From Azoarcus sp. CIB (GTDB taxonomy: Bacteria > Pseudomonadota > Gammaproteobacteria > Burkholderiales > Rhodocyclaceae), in assembly GCF_001190925.1 (NCBI RefSeq), contig NZ_CP011072.1:558001-622000 (forward strand): DNA of 64,000 bases, read 5' to 3'. The notes under the pieces are model-generated. The model made no database searches. It was given only the letters and a program-made list of their open reading frames with translations, and had not been told where the DNA came from. A program made the translations under genes and the position numbers. Of this stretch, positions 1 to 8,892 are shown piece by piece (within the stretch, counting starts at the first letter, position 1; each line of letters starts with the position of its first letter).

Positions 1-103
1 GCGCGGCGGCGAACTGGAGATCGAATGGGCGGGCGTCGGTGCGCCGGTGCTGATGACCGGTCCGGCCGTGACGGTATTTGCAGGCGAGATCGAACTCGCA
101 TGA
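1..103 (+). CDS. dapF: Diaminopimelate epimerase, C-terminal end (partial)
   Basis: Only the last 33 codons are present, read from base 2 and ending at a TGA at 101-103. The peptide ends in [14 protein letters not shown], which resembles the final beta strand of DapF. DapF interconverts LL- and meso-diaminopimelate in the lysine and peptidoglycan pathway. The next genes are DUF484 and xerC, the usual neighbours of dapF in proteobacteria, which supports the call. The catalytic cysteines lie outside the window, so the assignment rests on the C-terminus and synteny. Confidence 0.85.
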   Translation, partial: RGGELEIEWAGVGAPVLMTGPAVTVFAGEIELA

Positions 104-194
104 TCGAGCCGGGCGGTGCCGTGCAATCCACGCGCCCGCCCGGTTGCCAATGAACACGCGCGGACGCGAACCGTCCGCAGGGAGTGGTCTTTCC

Positions 195-845
195 ATGAAT
201 GCAGCCGACGTCGCACGATATCTCAAGGAACATCCGGACTTCCTCGCCGAGCACGGCGACCTTTTCACCCTGCTGACGGTGCCGCATCCGCACGGCGGAC
301 AGGCGATCTCGCTCGCCGAGCGCCAGCTGCACGCGTTGCGCGACAAGATCCGGCTCCTCGAAGGCAAGCTCGCCGAGCTGATCCGCTTCGGCGAGGAGAA
401 CGACGAGATCGGCGAGAAAGTGCATCGCCTCACGCTCGCGCTGCTCGAGGCCGAGGACTACGAAACCCTGCGTCACGCGCTGTTCGAGAACCTGCGCGAC
501 GACTTCGCGGTGCCCAACATCGTGCTGCGCATCTGGAACTCGGTGCTGACCCGCGAGGGCGATGACTTCGCTCCGGTCAGCGAGGCGGTACGCTTCTTCG
601 CCGGCGACATGCGCCATCCCCTCTGCGGCGCGCCGGCCAATCTCGAAGTGCTCGAATGGTTTGGCGACGCCTCGGCGCACGTGCGGTCGGTCGCGTTGAT
701 CCCGCTGCGCCGCGACGCGCAGACTTTCGGCCTGCTCGCCCTCGGCAGCCAGGAGAGCGAGCGCTTCTACCCCGAGATGGGCACGCTCTACGTCTCGCGC
801 ATCGGCGACATCGTCGCTTCGGCGCTGCGCCGGCAGTTGGGCTGA
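195..845 (+). CDS. DUF484 family protein
   Basis: A 216-residue protein. The N-terminal part has the family pattern of a short helix followed by YLKEHPDFLAEHGDLF (about residues 9-24). A charged helical segment (about 50-85) comes next, then a GAF-like C-terminal half. An upstream ATG at 78 is in frame, but the ATG at 195 follows a GGAG and starts right before the conserved domain, so it is preferred. The gene lies between dapF and xerC, with the xerC ATG two bases after its stop, so the two are almost certainly translationally coupled. The biochemical function of DUF484 is unknown. Confidence 0.9.
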   Translation: MNAADVARYLKEHPDFLAEHGDLFTLLTVPHPHGGQAISLAERQLHALRDKIRLLEGKLAELIRFGEENDEIGEKVHRLTLALLEAEDYETLRHALFENLRDDFAVPNIVLRIWNSVLTREGDDFAPVSEAVRFFAGDMRHPLCGAPANLEVLEWFGDASAHVRSVALIPLRRDAQTFGLLALGSQESERFYPEMGTLYVSRIGDIVASALRRQLG

Positions 846-847
846 GG

Positions 848-1771
848 ATGACCGGCCGCGACGATCCGGCCGTTGTCGCGGAGCCGTCGCCCGAGTGGCT
901 GGCGGCCTATCTCGGCTATCTCGCGACCCAGCGGCGTGCCGCCGCGCTGACGCTGGAGAACTATCGTCGCGATCTCGAACGCCTGCATCGGCTTGCCGAC
1001 GGACGTGCTCCGCAGGCCCTGTCTTCCCACGACATCCGCCGCTTTGTCGCGCGCATGCACGGCGAAGGGCTGGGCGGGCGTTCGATCGCGCGCGCGCTGT
1101 CGGCCTGGCGCGGGCTGTTCCGCTGGTTCATACGTCAGCGCGGGGAGATCGGCGTGAATCCCGCCGATGGGGTGCGCCCGCCCAGATCGCCGCAGCCGCT
1201 GCCGAAGGCCCTTTCGCCCGACCAGGCGCAGGCGCTGCTCGACGCCGAGACCGGGGACGGACTGGAGGTGCGCGATCATGCGATGTTCGAGCTGCTGTAT
1301 TCGTCCGGGCTGCGGCTCGCGGAACTGGCGGCGCTCGACGTCGGACCCGCACTCGATCTCGCCGAACGCATGGTCACCGTGCGGGGAAAGCGTAACAAGA
1401 TGCGTTCCGTGCCGGTCGGCACGCAGGCCGTCGCCGCCCTCGCGGCGTGGCTCGCGCAGCGCGACGATCTGGCCCGGAACGGCGAGCCTGCGCTCTTCGT
1501 CACGCGCAGCGGCACGCGCATGAGTTCGGGAGCGATACGCTCGCGCCTGGCGCGCTGGGCGCAGATGCGCGGACTCGGCGTGCATGTGCATCCGCACATG
1601 CTGCGCCACAGTTTTGCGAGCCATGTACTGCAGTCGAGCGGCGATCTCCGGGCGGTGCAGGAATTGCTCGGCCATGCGAGCATCCGCAGCACGCAGGTCT
1701 ATACCCATCTTGACTTTCAGCATCTCGCAAAAGTCTATGATGCCGCGCATCCGCGCGCGCGTCGCCGTTGA
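848..1771 (+). CDS. xerC: Site-specific tyrosine recombinase XerC
   Basis: A 307-residue tyrosine recombinase. With XerD it resolves chromosome dimers at dif. A SAM-like N-terminal core-binding domain (about 1-110) precedes the catalytic domain. The full catalytic set is visible: R156 in SGLRLAEL, K181 in RGKRNK, H250 and R253 in HMLRH, H276 in LLGHAS and the nucleophile Y285 in QVYTHL. The ATG at 848 is two bases after the DUF484 stop; an in-frame start at 656 would lie inside that gene. The dapF-DUF484-xerC order argues for XerC over XerD or an integrase. Confidence 0.96.
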   Translation: MTGRDDPAVVAEPSPEWLAAYLGYLATQRRAAALTLENYRRDLERLHRLADGRAPQALSSHDIRRFVARMHGEGLGGRSIARALSAWRGLFRWFIRQRGEIGVNPADGVRPPRSPQPLPKALSPDQAQALLDAETGDGLEVRDHAMFELLYSSGLRLAELAALDVGPALDLAERMVTVRGKRNKMRSVPVGTQAVAALAAWLAQRDDLARNGEPALFVTRSGTRMSSGAIRSRLARWAQMRGLGVHVHPHMLRHSFASHVLQSSGDLRAVQELLGHASIRSTQVYTHLDFQHLAKVYDAAHPRARRR

Positions 1772-1965
1772 CTCGCCTCTCGTCGGAAATATTTGGTTAA
1801 AAATTCCGGGTTGTGAAATCCTGCCCAAACCGGGTAGCGAAAATCCCGGTCGCGGGGCGGGTCTGCGCTATGCTCAAAGCAAGAAGACCCCCAATAAAAC
1901 CACGTCGTTCCCCCCGACAAGTCTGCCTTACGCCCCCAGTTGCGGGCGTTGGGAGAAAGGCAGCC

Positions 1966-2472
1966 ATGGACCGTCCTACAAAGAATCCTGAGGCCAACAG
2001 CCCCAATGCCGGAGAGCGCGGCTATGCGGTGGCAGAGGGCTCCTGTCCCTCACCCCTGCGTACCGCAGCGATCCTGCTGGCCCGTTACCAGATACGCAGC
2101 CTGAGGCGCCTGTTCGAAGAATTCGAGCGCGACATCCTCTTGCCGCTGCTGCTCGGCGAAATCGCCTTGCATAACATCGGCGCACTTGAAAACAGCGGCG
2201 AGGCGAATGTGAGCATCGATGGCGACAGGTTTGCCGCCGTCATGCGCCCGTGCAACGCCTATTCGATCGCCGCGGCAACCGGCCTGCCGCGCGAGACGGT
2301 GCGGCGCAAGATCGTGCGCCTCGTCGAGCTCGGCTGGATCACGCGTCGCGGCAACGGACACCTGTTCCTGACCGCGCGTGCGATCGAACATTTCGGCAAG
2401 CTTCTGGGCTCGCGCGACCTACCGGAATTGCTCGACACCGCCGACCGCATCCGCAAGCGCATGCAGGACTGA
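1966..2472 (+). CDS. Winged-helix DNA-binding protein, function unknown
   Basis: A 168-residue soluble protein with a winged helix-turn-helix at about residues 96-142 (CNAYSIAAATGLPRETVRRK followed by a strand turn WITRRGNG). The N-terminal half is helical and charged, and may dimerise or sense a ligand. The ATG at 1966 follows a strong ribosome-binding site (GGGAGAAAGG at 1951-1960); an in-frame ATG at 1813 lacks one. The 194-bp upstream gap is AT-richer than its surroundings and probably holds the promoter. The arrangement fits a transcriptional regulator, but I do not recognise a target or an exact family. Confidence 0.75.
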   Translation: MDRPTKNPEANSPNAGERGYAVAEGSCPSPLRTAAILLARYQIRSLRRLFEEFERDILLPLLLGEIALHNIGALENSGEANVSIDGDRFAAVMRPCNAYSIAAATGLPRETVRRKIVRLVELGWITRRGNGHLFLTARAIEHFGKLLGSRDLPELLDTADRIRKRMQD

Positions 2473-2565
2473 AGCCCGGTCCCGGTGGCGCCGTCGATGG
2501 TTCGCTAGCGACGCGCGGCGCGTGGCTATACACTCACGCGCCTGAATCCTTCCGCGGTCTGCGCC

Positions 2566-3756
2566 ATGTCCAAGCTCGTACTCAATCCCGGCAAGGAGCG
2601 TTCGCTCCTGCGCCGCCACCCGTGGGTGTTCGCCGGTTCCGTGGCCCGCCTGGAGGGCCGCGCGCGGCCCGGCGATACCGTGGAGGTCGTCGCGGACGAC
2701 GGCCGCCCGCTCGGCCGTGCCGCGTGGTCGCCCGAGTCGCAGATCCGCGCGCGCATGTGGACCTTCGCGCCGGACGTCTCGATCGACCACGTCTTCTTCA
2801 AGCGTCGCGTCGCCGAGTCCGTCGCCCGCCGCGCGACCCATCCGCTGCTCGCGAACGAGAGCGGTGTGCGCCTGATCCACGGCGAGTCCGACGGCCTGCC
2901 GGGCGTGATCGCGGATCGCTTCGGCGACGTGGTCGTCGTGCAGCTCACCAGCGCCGGCGCCGAGAAATGGCGCGACGCGATCGTCGCCGGGCTGGTGCAG
3001 GCGACCGGCTGCAAGGCGGTGTATGAGCGTTCCGACTCCGACGTGCGCAAGCTCGAAGGGCTGGGGCCGAAGACCGGCTGCGTGTACGGCGAGTTGCCTC
3101 AGGAGGCGCTGACCATCGTCGAGAACGGCGTGCGCATGGAGGTCGACGTCGTCGCCGGGCACAAGACCGGTTTCTACCTCGACCAGCGCGACAACCGCCG
3201 CCTCACCGGACTGCTCGCGGCGGGACGCAGCGTGCTGAACTGCTTCTGCTATACCGGCGGCTTCTCGCTGCAGGCGCTCGCGGGCGGCGCGACGTCGGTG
3301 CTGTCGATCGATTCGTCGGGGCCGGCGCTGGAGGTCGCGCGCCGCAACATCGCTTTCAACCCGCAGCTGGACGGGGGCCGCGCGGAGTGGATGGAGGCCG
3401 ACGTGTTCGCCGCGCTGCGCGCGCTGAAGGCCGAGGGGCGGACTTTCGATCTCATCGTGCTCGATCCGCCCAAGTTCGCGCCCTCGGCCGCGCATGCCGA
3501 TCGTGCGGCGCGCGCGTACAAGGACATCAACCTCTTCGGCTTCCGCCTGCTCAACCCGGGCGGCATCCTGATGACTTACTCGTGCTCGGGGGGTATCGGG
3601 CTGGAGCTCTTCCAGAAGATTGTCGCCGGCGCGGCGAGCGACGCCGGTGCCGATGCGCGCATCCTGCACCGGCTGTCCGCTGCGGCTGACCACCCGATCG
3701 GGCTTGCGGTGCCGGAAGGGGAGTATCTGAAGGGGCTGGCGGTTCAGGTCGGCTGA
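2566..3756 (+). CDS. rlmI: 23S rRNA (cytosine-C5) methyltransferase, RlmI type
   Basis: A 396-residue class I SAM-dependent RNA methyltransferase. RlmI methylates C1962 of 23S rRNA. The N-terminus (about 1-75) has the PUA-like pattern with RRHPWVFAGSV. The SAM-binding loop is at about 225-234 (NCFCYTGGFS). DPPKF is at 300-304, and a cysteine in TYSCSGG (C340) is in the expected position for the m5C catalytic nucleophile. Length matches the family. It is monocistronic, about 90 bp after the winged-helix gene, and is followed by a dispersed inverted repeat. Confidence 0.92.
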   Translation: MSKLVLNPGKERSLLRRHPWVFAGSVARLEGRARPGDTVEVVADDGRPLGRAAWSPESQIRARMWTFAPDVSIDHVFFKRRVAESVARRATHPLLANESGVRLIHGESDGLPGVIADRFGDVVVVQLTSAGAEKWRDAIVAGLVQATGCKAVYERSDSDVRKLEGLGPKTGCVYGELPQEALTIVENGVRMEVDVVAGHKTGFYLDQRDNRRLTGLLAAGRSVLNCFCYTGGFSLQALAGGATSVLSIDSSGPALEVARRNIAFNPQLDGGRAEWMEADVFAALRALKAEGRTFDLIVLDPPKFAPSAAHADRAARAYKDINLFGFRLLNPGGILMTYSCSGGIGLELFQKIVAGAASDAGADARILHRLSAAADHPIGLAVPEGEYLKGLAVQVG

Positions 3757-3767
3757 CCGGCGGCTCG

Positions 3768-3868
3768 CGTAGGGCGGAAAAGCGCAGCGCCTTCCGCCGT
3801 ATGGCGGCCGTGCATGTCCGACGCGCGGTTCATGCGGCGGATAACGCCTTCGGCTCATCCGCCCTACG
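3768..3868. repeat. Dispersed inverted-repeat element, copy 1 (diverged)
   Basis: A roughly 101-bp element that begins CGTAGGGCGGA and ends TCCGCCCTACG, so the outer ends are inverted repeats. The inner motifs GCGCAGCGC and ACGCCTTCGGCTC are shared with the copies at 41588 and 53564. This copy is the most diverged. Its right end overlaps the stop codon of the minus-strand gene that ends at 3864. Resembles REP-like or miniature palindromic elements; no transposase is adjacent. It could act as a bidirectional terminator between rlmI and the ruvB operon. Confidence 0.8.
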
Positions 3869-4217
3869 TCGGATCGGCGCTGCTGCCCGGCGTGCGCCAG
3901 TCCGGGTTCGGCCCGCGTTCGCCGAGGCTGAATGCTGCGCTGAGGAGGCCCAGCGCAATCAGGATCAGCAGGAAGTAGCGGACCTGCCACCCGCGCGTCG
4001 CCGCGCCGCGAACACCGCGGGCCGCGCGCGCGATGACCATCGCCCCGAGTCCGGCGATGGTCAGCAGGCCCGCGCCCAGCAGTTGCGCCGATAACCCGCC
4101 AAGGAACACGCCCTGTGAGGGGTCGAGGCGGTCGGGCCAGAAGAAGGCCGGCCCCCGCAGCAGCCAGGCGCCGCCGAGCAGGCACAGCGTCATCGTGAAG
4201 GCAATGAAGGTGCGCAC
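3864..4217 (-). CDS. Small three-helix membrane protein, function unknown
   Basis: A 117-residue protein starting at a GTG (4217) nine bases after the ruvB stop, with an AAGG-like ribosome-binding site, so it is probably the last gene of the ruvAB transcript. Three hydrophobic segments are visible: about residues 5-20, 37-63 and 81-98, with an arginine-rich loop between the second and third. I do not recognise a family. The C-terminal codons and the TAG stop lie within the inverted-repeat element, so the last residues may come from insertion of that element. Confidence 0.72.
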   Translation of the reverse strand: MRTFIAFTMTLCLLGGAWLLRGPAFFWPDRLDPSQGVFLGGLSAQLLGAGLLTIAGLGAMVIARAARGVRGAATRGWQVRYFLLILIALGLLSAAFSLGERGPNPDWRTPGSSADPT

Positions 4218-4226
4218 CGCCCGCCT

Positions 4227-5273
4227 TCAGGCGCCGAACAGCTCGCCGTCGCGCGACGGGCGAGCGAGCCCGAAGTGTGCCCAGATGGCCGCGGTGGCGA
4301 TGCGCCCGCGCGGCGTGCGCTGCAGGTAGCCCTGCTGGATCAGGTAGGGTTCGAGCACGTCTTCGATGGTGTCGGACGACTCCCCGATCGCGGCGGCGAG
4401 GTTGTCGAGGCCGACCGGGCCGCCGGCGAACTTCTCCAGCATCGCGCCGAGCAGCTTGCGGTCCATCAGGTCCAGACCGAGGTGGTCAACGTCGAGCATG
4501 CGCAGTGCCGCATCCGCGACTTTCGCCGTGATGTCGCCGTCCGCCTTCACTTGTGCGTAGTCGCGCACGCGGCGCAGCAGGCGGTTGGCGATGCGCGGGG
4601 TGCCGCGCGAGCGGCGTGCGATCTCGAAGGCGCCGCTGTCGTCGATCGTCACGTCGAGCAGGTGCGCAGAGCGGCTGACGATGAAGGCGAGCTCCTCCGG
4701 CGTGTAGAACTCCAGTCGCGACACGATGCCGAAGCGGTCGCGCAGCGGGTTCGTCAGCATGCCCGCGCGCGTCGTCGCGCCGACCAGCGTGAAGGGCGGC
4801 AGGTCGAGCTTCACCGAGCGCGCGGCCGGGCCTTCGCCGATCATGATGTCGATCTGGAAGTCTTCCAGCGCGGGGTACAGGATCTCCTCGACGACCGGCG
4901 ACAGGCGGTGGATCTCGTCGATGAAGAGCACGTCGTGCGGTTCGAGGTTCGTGAGCAGCGCGGCGAGGTCGCCAGCGCGCTCCAGCACCGGGCCGGAGGT
5001 TGAACGCAGATTCACGCCCATCTCGGCCGCAACGATATGCGCGAGCGTGGTCTTGCCCAGCCCCGGCGGGCCGAACAGCAGCACGTGGTCGAGCGCGTCG
5101 CCGCGCTGGCGCGCCGCGGCGATGAAGATCTCGAGCTGTTCGCGGATCTTCGCCTGGCCGACGTATTCGGCCAGCCGCTTCGGGCGCAGCGCGCGCTCGA
5201 CGACATCTTCCTGGCGGTCGGTGGTCTGCGCGGAGATGATGCGCGGGGCGTGCAGCTTGTCGGTTTCGATCAT
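4227..5273 (-). CDS. ruvB: Holliday junction branch migration ATPase RuvB
   Basis: A 348-residue AAA+ ATPase, the normal length for RuvB. It forms the hexameric motor that drives branch migration with RuvA. Walker [10 protein letters not shown] is at 68-76 and Walker B VLFIDEIH at 115-122. The sensor-I segment GATTRAGML and a C-terminal winged helix with [12 protein letters not shown] complete the family layout. It follows ruvA on the same strand after 32 bp. ruvC is not in the window. Confidence 0.97.
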   Translation of the reverse strand: MIETDKLHAPRIISAQTTDRQEDVVERALRPKRLAEYVGQAKIREQLEIFIAAARQRGDALDHVLLFGPPGLGKTTLAHIVAAEMGVNLRSTSGPVLERAGDLAALLTNLEPHDVLFIDEIHRLSPVVEEILYPALEDFQIDIMIGEGPAARSVKLDLPPFTLVGATTRAGMLTNPLRDRFGIVSRLEFYTPEELAFIVSRSAHLLDVTIDDSGAFEIARRSRGTPRIANRLLRRVRDYAQVKADGDITAKVADAALRMLDVDHLGLDLMDRKLLGAMLEKFAGGPVGLDNLAAAIGESSDTIEDVLEPYLIQQGYLQRTPRGRIATAAIWAHFGLARPSRDGELFGA

Positions 5274-5305
5274 GGCGGCAGTTTAGCGCAGCGCGAGCCG
5301 GCGCT

Positions 5306-5905
5306 TCAGGCCTTCGACAGGCTCTTGAGTGCCAGCCGGATGCCGTCGGAAACGCCGCTGTCCTCGGGCACCGTCTTCATCGCGCCGAGTGCTTCCTTCT
5401 CGTTGTATCCGAGCGCGAGCAGCGCATTGAGGATGTCGCTGCGGGCGTCCGGCGCTGCCGTGACGACCCCCGCCGAAACGGTCGCCTCGAGCGTCGGCAA
5501 CGCTTTGCCGAGCTTGTCGCGCAGTTCCAGCAGCAGGCGCTCGGCGGTCTTCTTGCCAATGCCCGGGATTTTCACGAGGCGACCGGCTTCCTGCAGCGCG
5601 ACCGCCTGCGCGAGGTCCGTCACCGACAGGCCCGACAGCACCGCCAGCGCGGTGCGTGCGCCGATGCCGGAGACCTTCAGCAGCTGGCGGAACGCCGCGC
5701 GCTCGTCGGCGCTGGCGAAGCCGTAGAGGAAGTGCCCGTCCTCGCGTACCGCGAGATGCGTGAACAGCGACACCGCCTGGCCGGTCGCGGGCAGGCCGTA
5801 GAAGGTGCTCATCGGCACGTCGATCTCGTAGCCGACGCCCTGCACATCGACGACGATCTGGGGTGGGTTTTTTTCCAGCAGGATGCCGGCGATGCGTCCG
5901 ATCAT
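5306..5905 (-). CDS. ruvA: Holliday junction DNA helicase subunit RuvA
   Basis: A 199-residue protein that forms the tetrameric junction-binding partner of RuvB. The N-terminal OB fold starts [12 protein letters not shown]. Two helix-hairpin-helix motifs follow ([15 protein letters not shown] and [13 protein letters not shown]), then the flexible linker and domain III that contacts RuvB. The ATG has only a weak ribosome-binding site. It lies 21 bp after rng, so maf, rng, ruvA, ruvB and the small membrane gene could share a transcript. Confidence 0.96.
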   Translation of the reverse strand: MIGRIAGILLEKNPPQIVVDVQGVGYEIDVPMSTFYGLPATGQAVSLFTHLAVREDGHFLYGFASADERAAFRQLLKVSGIGARTALAVLSGLSVTDLAQAVALQEAGRLVKIPGIGKKTAERLLLELRDKLGKALPTLEATVSAGVVTAAPDARSDILNALLALGYNEKEALGAMKTVPEDSGVSDGIRLALKSLSKA

Positions 5906-5926
5906 GGTGGCGGGAGTCCGGGAGAG

Positions 5927-7381
5927 TTACAGCAGCACGATGTCGAACTGTTCCTGCGAGTAGCTCGCTTCCGGGTGCAGCGAGATTTTCTTGCCGATGA
6001 AGTCCGACAGCATCGCGAGCGATTGCGACTCCTCGTCGAGGAAGAGATCGATCACGTTGGGGGCCGCGAGCACGCGGAACTCGCGGGCGTTGAACTGGCG
6101 CGCCTCGCGCAGCAGCTCGCGCAGGATCTCGTAGCACGCGGTGCGAGCCGTCTTGACCTCGCCGCGACCGCCGCAGGTCGGGCAGGGCTCGCACAGCAGG
6201 TGGGCGAGCGATTCGCGCGTGCGCTTGCGGGTCATCTCGACGAGGCCCAGGGCGGTGAAGCCGTTCACCGTCATCTTGGTGTGGTCGCGCGCGAGCGCCT
6301 TGCGGAATTCGTCGAGCACCATGTCGCGGTGCTCGGGGTTTTCCATGTCGATGAAGTCGATGATGATGATGCCGCCGAGATTCCGCAGGCGCAGCTGGCG
6401 CGCGATGGTCTGCGCCGCTTCGAGGTTGGTCTTGAAGATCGTGTCGTCGAAGTTGCGCGCGCCGACGAAGCCGCCGGTGTTCACGTCCACGGTCGTCATC
6501 GCCTCGGTCTGGTCGATGATCAGGTAACCGCCGGATTTCAGGCTGACGCGCCGCGCGAGCGCCTTCTGGATTTCCTCCTCGATGCTGTGCAGGTCGAAGA
6601 GCGGTCGCTCGCCGCCGTAGTGCTCGAGCAGCGGCAGCACTTTGGGGCTGTATTCGGCGGCGAAGCTGGTGAGCTTCTGAAAGTTCTCGCGCGAGTCGAC
6701 CAGGATGCGCGTGGTGTCGTCATTGACGAGGTCGCGCAGCACGCGCTGGCCGAGGCTCAGGTCCTCGTACAGCACGCTCGGCGGGAAGCGGCCGGTTGCG
6801 CTGTTGCGGATCTCGCCCCATAGCTTGCGCAGGTAGGCGATGTCGGCGGCGAGCTCCTCGTCCGAGGCCGATTCGGCCATGGTGCGCACGATGAAGCCGC
6901 CGGCCTCGTCCTCAGGCACCAGGCGCGTGAGCCGCTCGCGCAGCGCCTCGCGCTCGGCCTCGTCCTCGATGCGCTGCGAGATGCCGATGTGCTTTTCCTG
7001 GGGCAGGTAAACGAGCAGCCTGCCGGCGATGCTGATCTGCGTCGACAGGCGCGCGCCCTTGGTGCCGATCGGATCCTTCAGCACCTGCACGGTGAGGCTC
7101 TGGCCCTCGACGAGGATGCGTTCGATCGGCTTGCCGGTGTCGCCGTTGTGGCGGTCGCTCCAGATGTCCGCGACGTGCAGGAAGGCCGTGCGTTCGAGGC
7201 CGATGTCGATGAAGGCCGACTGCATGCCCGGCAGCACGCGCACGACCTTGCCGAGGTAGATGTTGCCGACGATGCCGCGGCTGGCGGTTCGCTCGACGTG
7301 CAGCTCCTGCACTACACCCTGTTCGACGATCGCTACGCGCGTCTCCTGCGGCGTGAAGTTGATGAGGAATTCGATGCTCAT
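5927..7381 (-). CDS. rng: Ribonuclease G
   Basis: A 484-residue RNase E/G family endoribonuclease of the short RNase G type, for 16S rRNA 5' maturation and mRNA turnover. It starts MSIEFLINFTPQETR; an upstream in-frame ATG adds 21 residues that do not resemble the family. The S1 domain is around residues 35-120 (GNIYLGKVVRVLPG). The DNase-I-like catalytic region has TTVDVNTG and IIIDFIDM, holding the two metal-binding aspartates. A CPTCGG zinc-link motif follows. There is no C-terminal degradosome scaffold, which separates it from RNase E. Confidence 0.95.
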   Translation of the reverse strand: MSIEFLINFTPQETRVAIVEQGVVQELHVERTASRGIVGNIYLGKVVRVLPGMQSAFIDIGLERTAFLHVADIWSDRHNGDTGKPIERILVEGQSLTVQVLKDPIGTKGARLSTQISIAGRLLVYLPQEKHIGISQRIEDEAEREALRERLTRLVPEDEAGGFIVRTMAESASDEELAADIAYLRKLWGEIRNSATGRFPPSVLYEDLSLGQRVLRDLVNDDTTRILVDSRENFQKLTSFAAEYSPKVLPLLEHYGGERPLFDLHSIEEEIQKALARRVSLKSGGYLIIDQTEAMTTVDVNTGGFVGARNFDDTIFKTNLEAAQTIARQLRLRNLGGIIIIDFIDMENPEHRDMVLDEFRKALARDHTKMTVNGFTALGLVEMTRKRTRESLAHLLCEPCPTCGGRGEVKTARTACYEILRELLREARQFNAREFRVLAAPNVIDLFLDEESQSLAMLSDFIGKKISLHPEASYSQEQFDIVLL

Positions 7382-7487
7382 GGAATGACTGCCAATGGGA
7401 AATGCGCAAGCGCAGACGTGAGGCACCGATTGCGCATTGCCCATCGAGGGCGCGGCCCGGCAAACCCCGGGCAGGGACCTGCCGAGC

Positions 7488-8108
7488 TTACAGGGGATAG
7501 CCGAAGGCGTCGAGGAGCTGTGCGGTCTCGAACAGCGGCAGGCCCATGATCCCGGTGTAGCTGCCGCGGATCTCCTCGATGAAGACGGCGGCGCGCCCCT
7601 GGATGCCGTAGGCGCCGGCCTTGTCCATCGGCTCCCCGGTCGCGACGTAGTGGCGGATCTCGTTGTCGGTGAGGGCGCGGAAGCGGACTTCGCTGGTGCT
7701 GATGCAGCTGCGCGTGCGCGTGCCGTCGCTGATCGCCACCGCGGTCAGCACGCGATGCGTGCGTCCCGAAAGGCGGCGCAGGATCGCAGCGGCATCGACC
7801 GCGTCAGCCGGCTTGCCGATGATTTCGCCGTCGAGCTCCAGCGTCGTGTCAGCCGACAGCACCGGGTGCTGCGGCAGCGTGCGCCATTGCAGACGCCGGT
7901 ATCCGGCCTGGGCCTTGGTGAGCGCGACGCGCTCGACGTAGTGTTCGACGTTCTCGTCCGGCAGCGGCGTCTCGTCGACGTCGGCGTCCGCGCCACGCTC
8001 CGTGCCGCGGAACACCAGCAGGTCGAAATGCACGCCGATCTGGCGCAGGAGCTCGCGCCGGCGTGGGCTGCGCGACGCGAGATAGATTCGGGCTTGGAGG
8101 TTGCTCAT
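7488..8108 (-). CDS. maf: Maf-family nucleoside triphosphate pyrophosphatase
   Basis: A 206-residue Maf/YhdE-type house-cleaning enzyme that hydrolyses dTTP, UTP or modified nucleotides to monophosphates. The N-terminal signature LASRSPRRRELL (about 10-21) binds phosphate. SADTTLELDG and the C-terminal AVFIEEIRGSYTGIMGLP are typical of the dTTP/UTP subgroup. It is followed by rng in the same direction after 106 bp, the usual pair. In related genomes rlmH normally lies directly upstream; here the cupredoxin cassette intervenes. Confidence 0.94.
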   Translation of the reverse strand: MSNLQARIYLASRSPRRRELLRQIGVHFDLLVFRGTERGADADVDETPLPDENVEHYVERVALTKAQAGYRRLQWRTLPQHPVLSADTTLELDGEIIGKPADAVDAAAILRRLSGRTHRVLTAVAISDGTRTRSCISTSEVRFRALTDNEIRHYVATGEPMDKAGAYGIQGRAAVFIEEIRGSYTGIMGLPLFETAQLLDAFGYPL

Positions 8109-8269
8109 GGCTGTCGGGGGGTCGGGTGCGGGATGCCGGCGGTTATTGGGCGGATTCTACCCTCCTTGCGGCGCGGCGACCCGTGCATACGCGTGCGGCA
8201 GCTTCGATTTCAGACGAGGCGGTCCGTTCGCCCTGTCCGCCCGTCATCGTTGTCATTGCATTTAGTTGA

Positions 8270-8275
8270 TACAAT
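8270..8275 (+). promoter_or_regulatory. Candidate -10 element for the cupredoxin cassette
   Basis: TACAAT at 8270-8275 lies about 120 bp before the first cupredoxin ATG, in the AT-richest part of the 288-bp gap between divergent maf and the cassette. TTGTCA at 8250-8255 resembles a -35 box, but the 14-base spacing is too short for a good sigma-70 promoter. An activator may be needed. I see no clear FNR, NarL or NnrR palindrome. The rest of the gap holds nothing I can identify. Confidence 0.35.
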
Positions 8276-8396
8276 TCCCCGGTCATCTAATGCCCGCGTG
8301 CTGGCGGTCGACGTCGTCGATGCACGCAGGCAGATCCGCCATCGTCAAATCGGGCCGGCGCCGTTGCGTCGCCCGCTTACCCTGGAGCAAGTCCGC

Positions 8397-8861
8397 ATGC
8401 GCATGTCCATTATCACTCTCGTCGCCGGGGCAATCCTTTCCGCTTCGTTCACGGCAGGCGCCGCCGAGCCGGTCGCCGATGCCGCCGCAATCGTGAAGGC
8501 CGCCAACTGGGACGCGATGGAAACGATCACGGTCGAACTCACCGAGCACAGCTTCACGCCGCAGGACCTCAAGCTCAAGGCCGGCCAGCCGTACCGTCTG
8601 GTGATCAAGAACGTGGGCCAGAAGGATCACTATTACACCGCGACGGAGTTCTTCAAATCGGTCGCGTGGCGCAAGGTGCAGACGCCCAAGCCGAATGGCG
8701 GCGAGATCAAGGCGCCGTACTTCACGGCCGTCGAGGCCTACAAGAACGGCGGCGCGGTCGAGCTGTTCTTCGTCACCGTGAACAAGGGCGAGTTCGACGT
8801 CATCTGCACGATCGAGGACCACAAGGATCAGGGCATGTACGGCAAGATCGTCGTCGAATAA
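8397..8861 (+). CDS. Periplasmic cupredoxin-domain protein A
   Basis: A 154-residue secreted protein. A Sec signal peptide (about 1-22, ending TAGAA) precedes a single cupredoxin fold. Candidate type 1 copper ligands are H78 (KDHYY), C137, H142 and M147, in the spacing C-x4-H-x4-M seen in plastocyanin-like proteins. The ATG at 8397 is 10 bases after a GGAG. It is paralogous to the gene at 9783; both share a T-V-E-L/E-V-A-L strand, a GQPY(R/K)LV strand and the ligand block. With the EB_dh gene between them it probably forms a periplasmic electron-carrier unit. The partner enzyme is not evident. Confidence 0.85.
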   Translation: MRMSIITLVAGAILSASFTAGAAEPVADAAAIVKAANWDAMETITVELTEHSFTPQDLKLKAGQPYRLVIKNVGQKDHYYTATEFFKSVAWRKVQTPKPNGGEIKAPYFTAVEAYKNGGAVELFFVTVNKGEFDVICTIEDHKDQGMYGKIVVE

Positions 8862-8892
8862 GTCCGCCTCCACTACCCAGCCGAGCCGCCCG

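Noticed and set aside
848..1771. Integrase of a mobile element
   Set aside because: The dapF-DUF484-xerC order and lack of att sites or mobile genes show it is the housekeeping XerC.
2419..4185. A 588-codon minus-strand frame opposite rlmI
   Set aside because: Arginine-rich shadow frame; rlmI on the other strand has all family motifs.
8266..8275. Possible FNR/ANR box upstream of the cupredoxin cassette (TTGAT half-site)
   Set aside because: Only one half-site is present; the expected ATCAA after four bases is missing.
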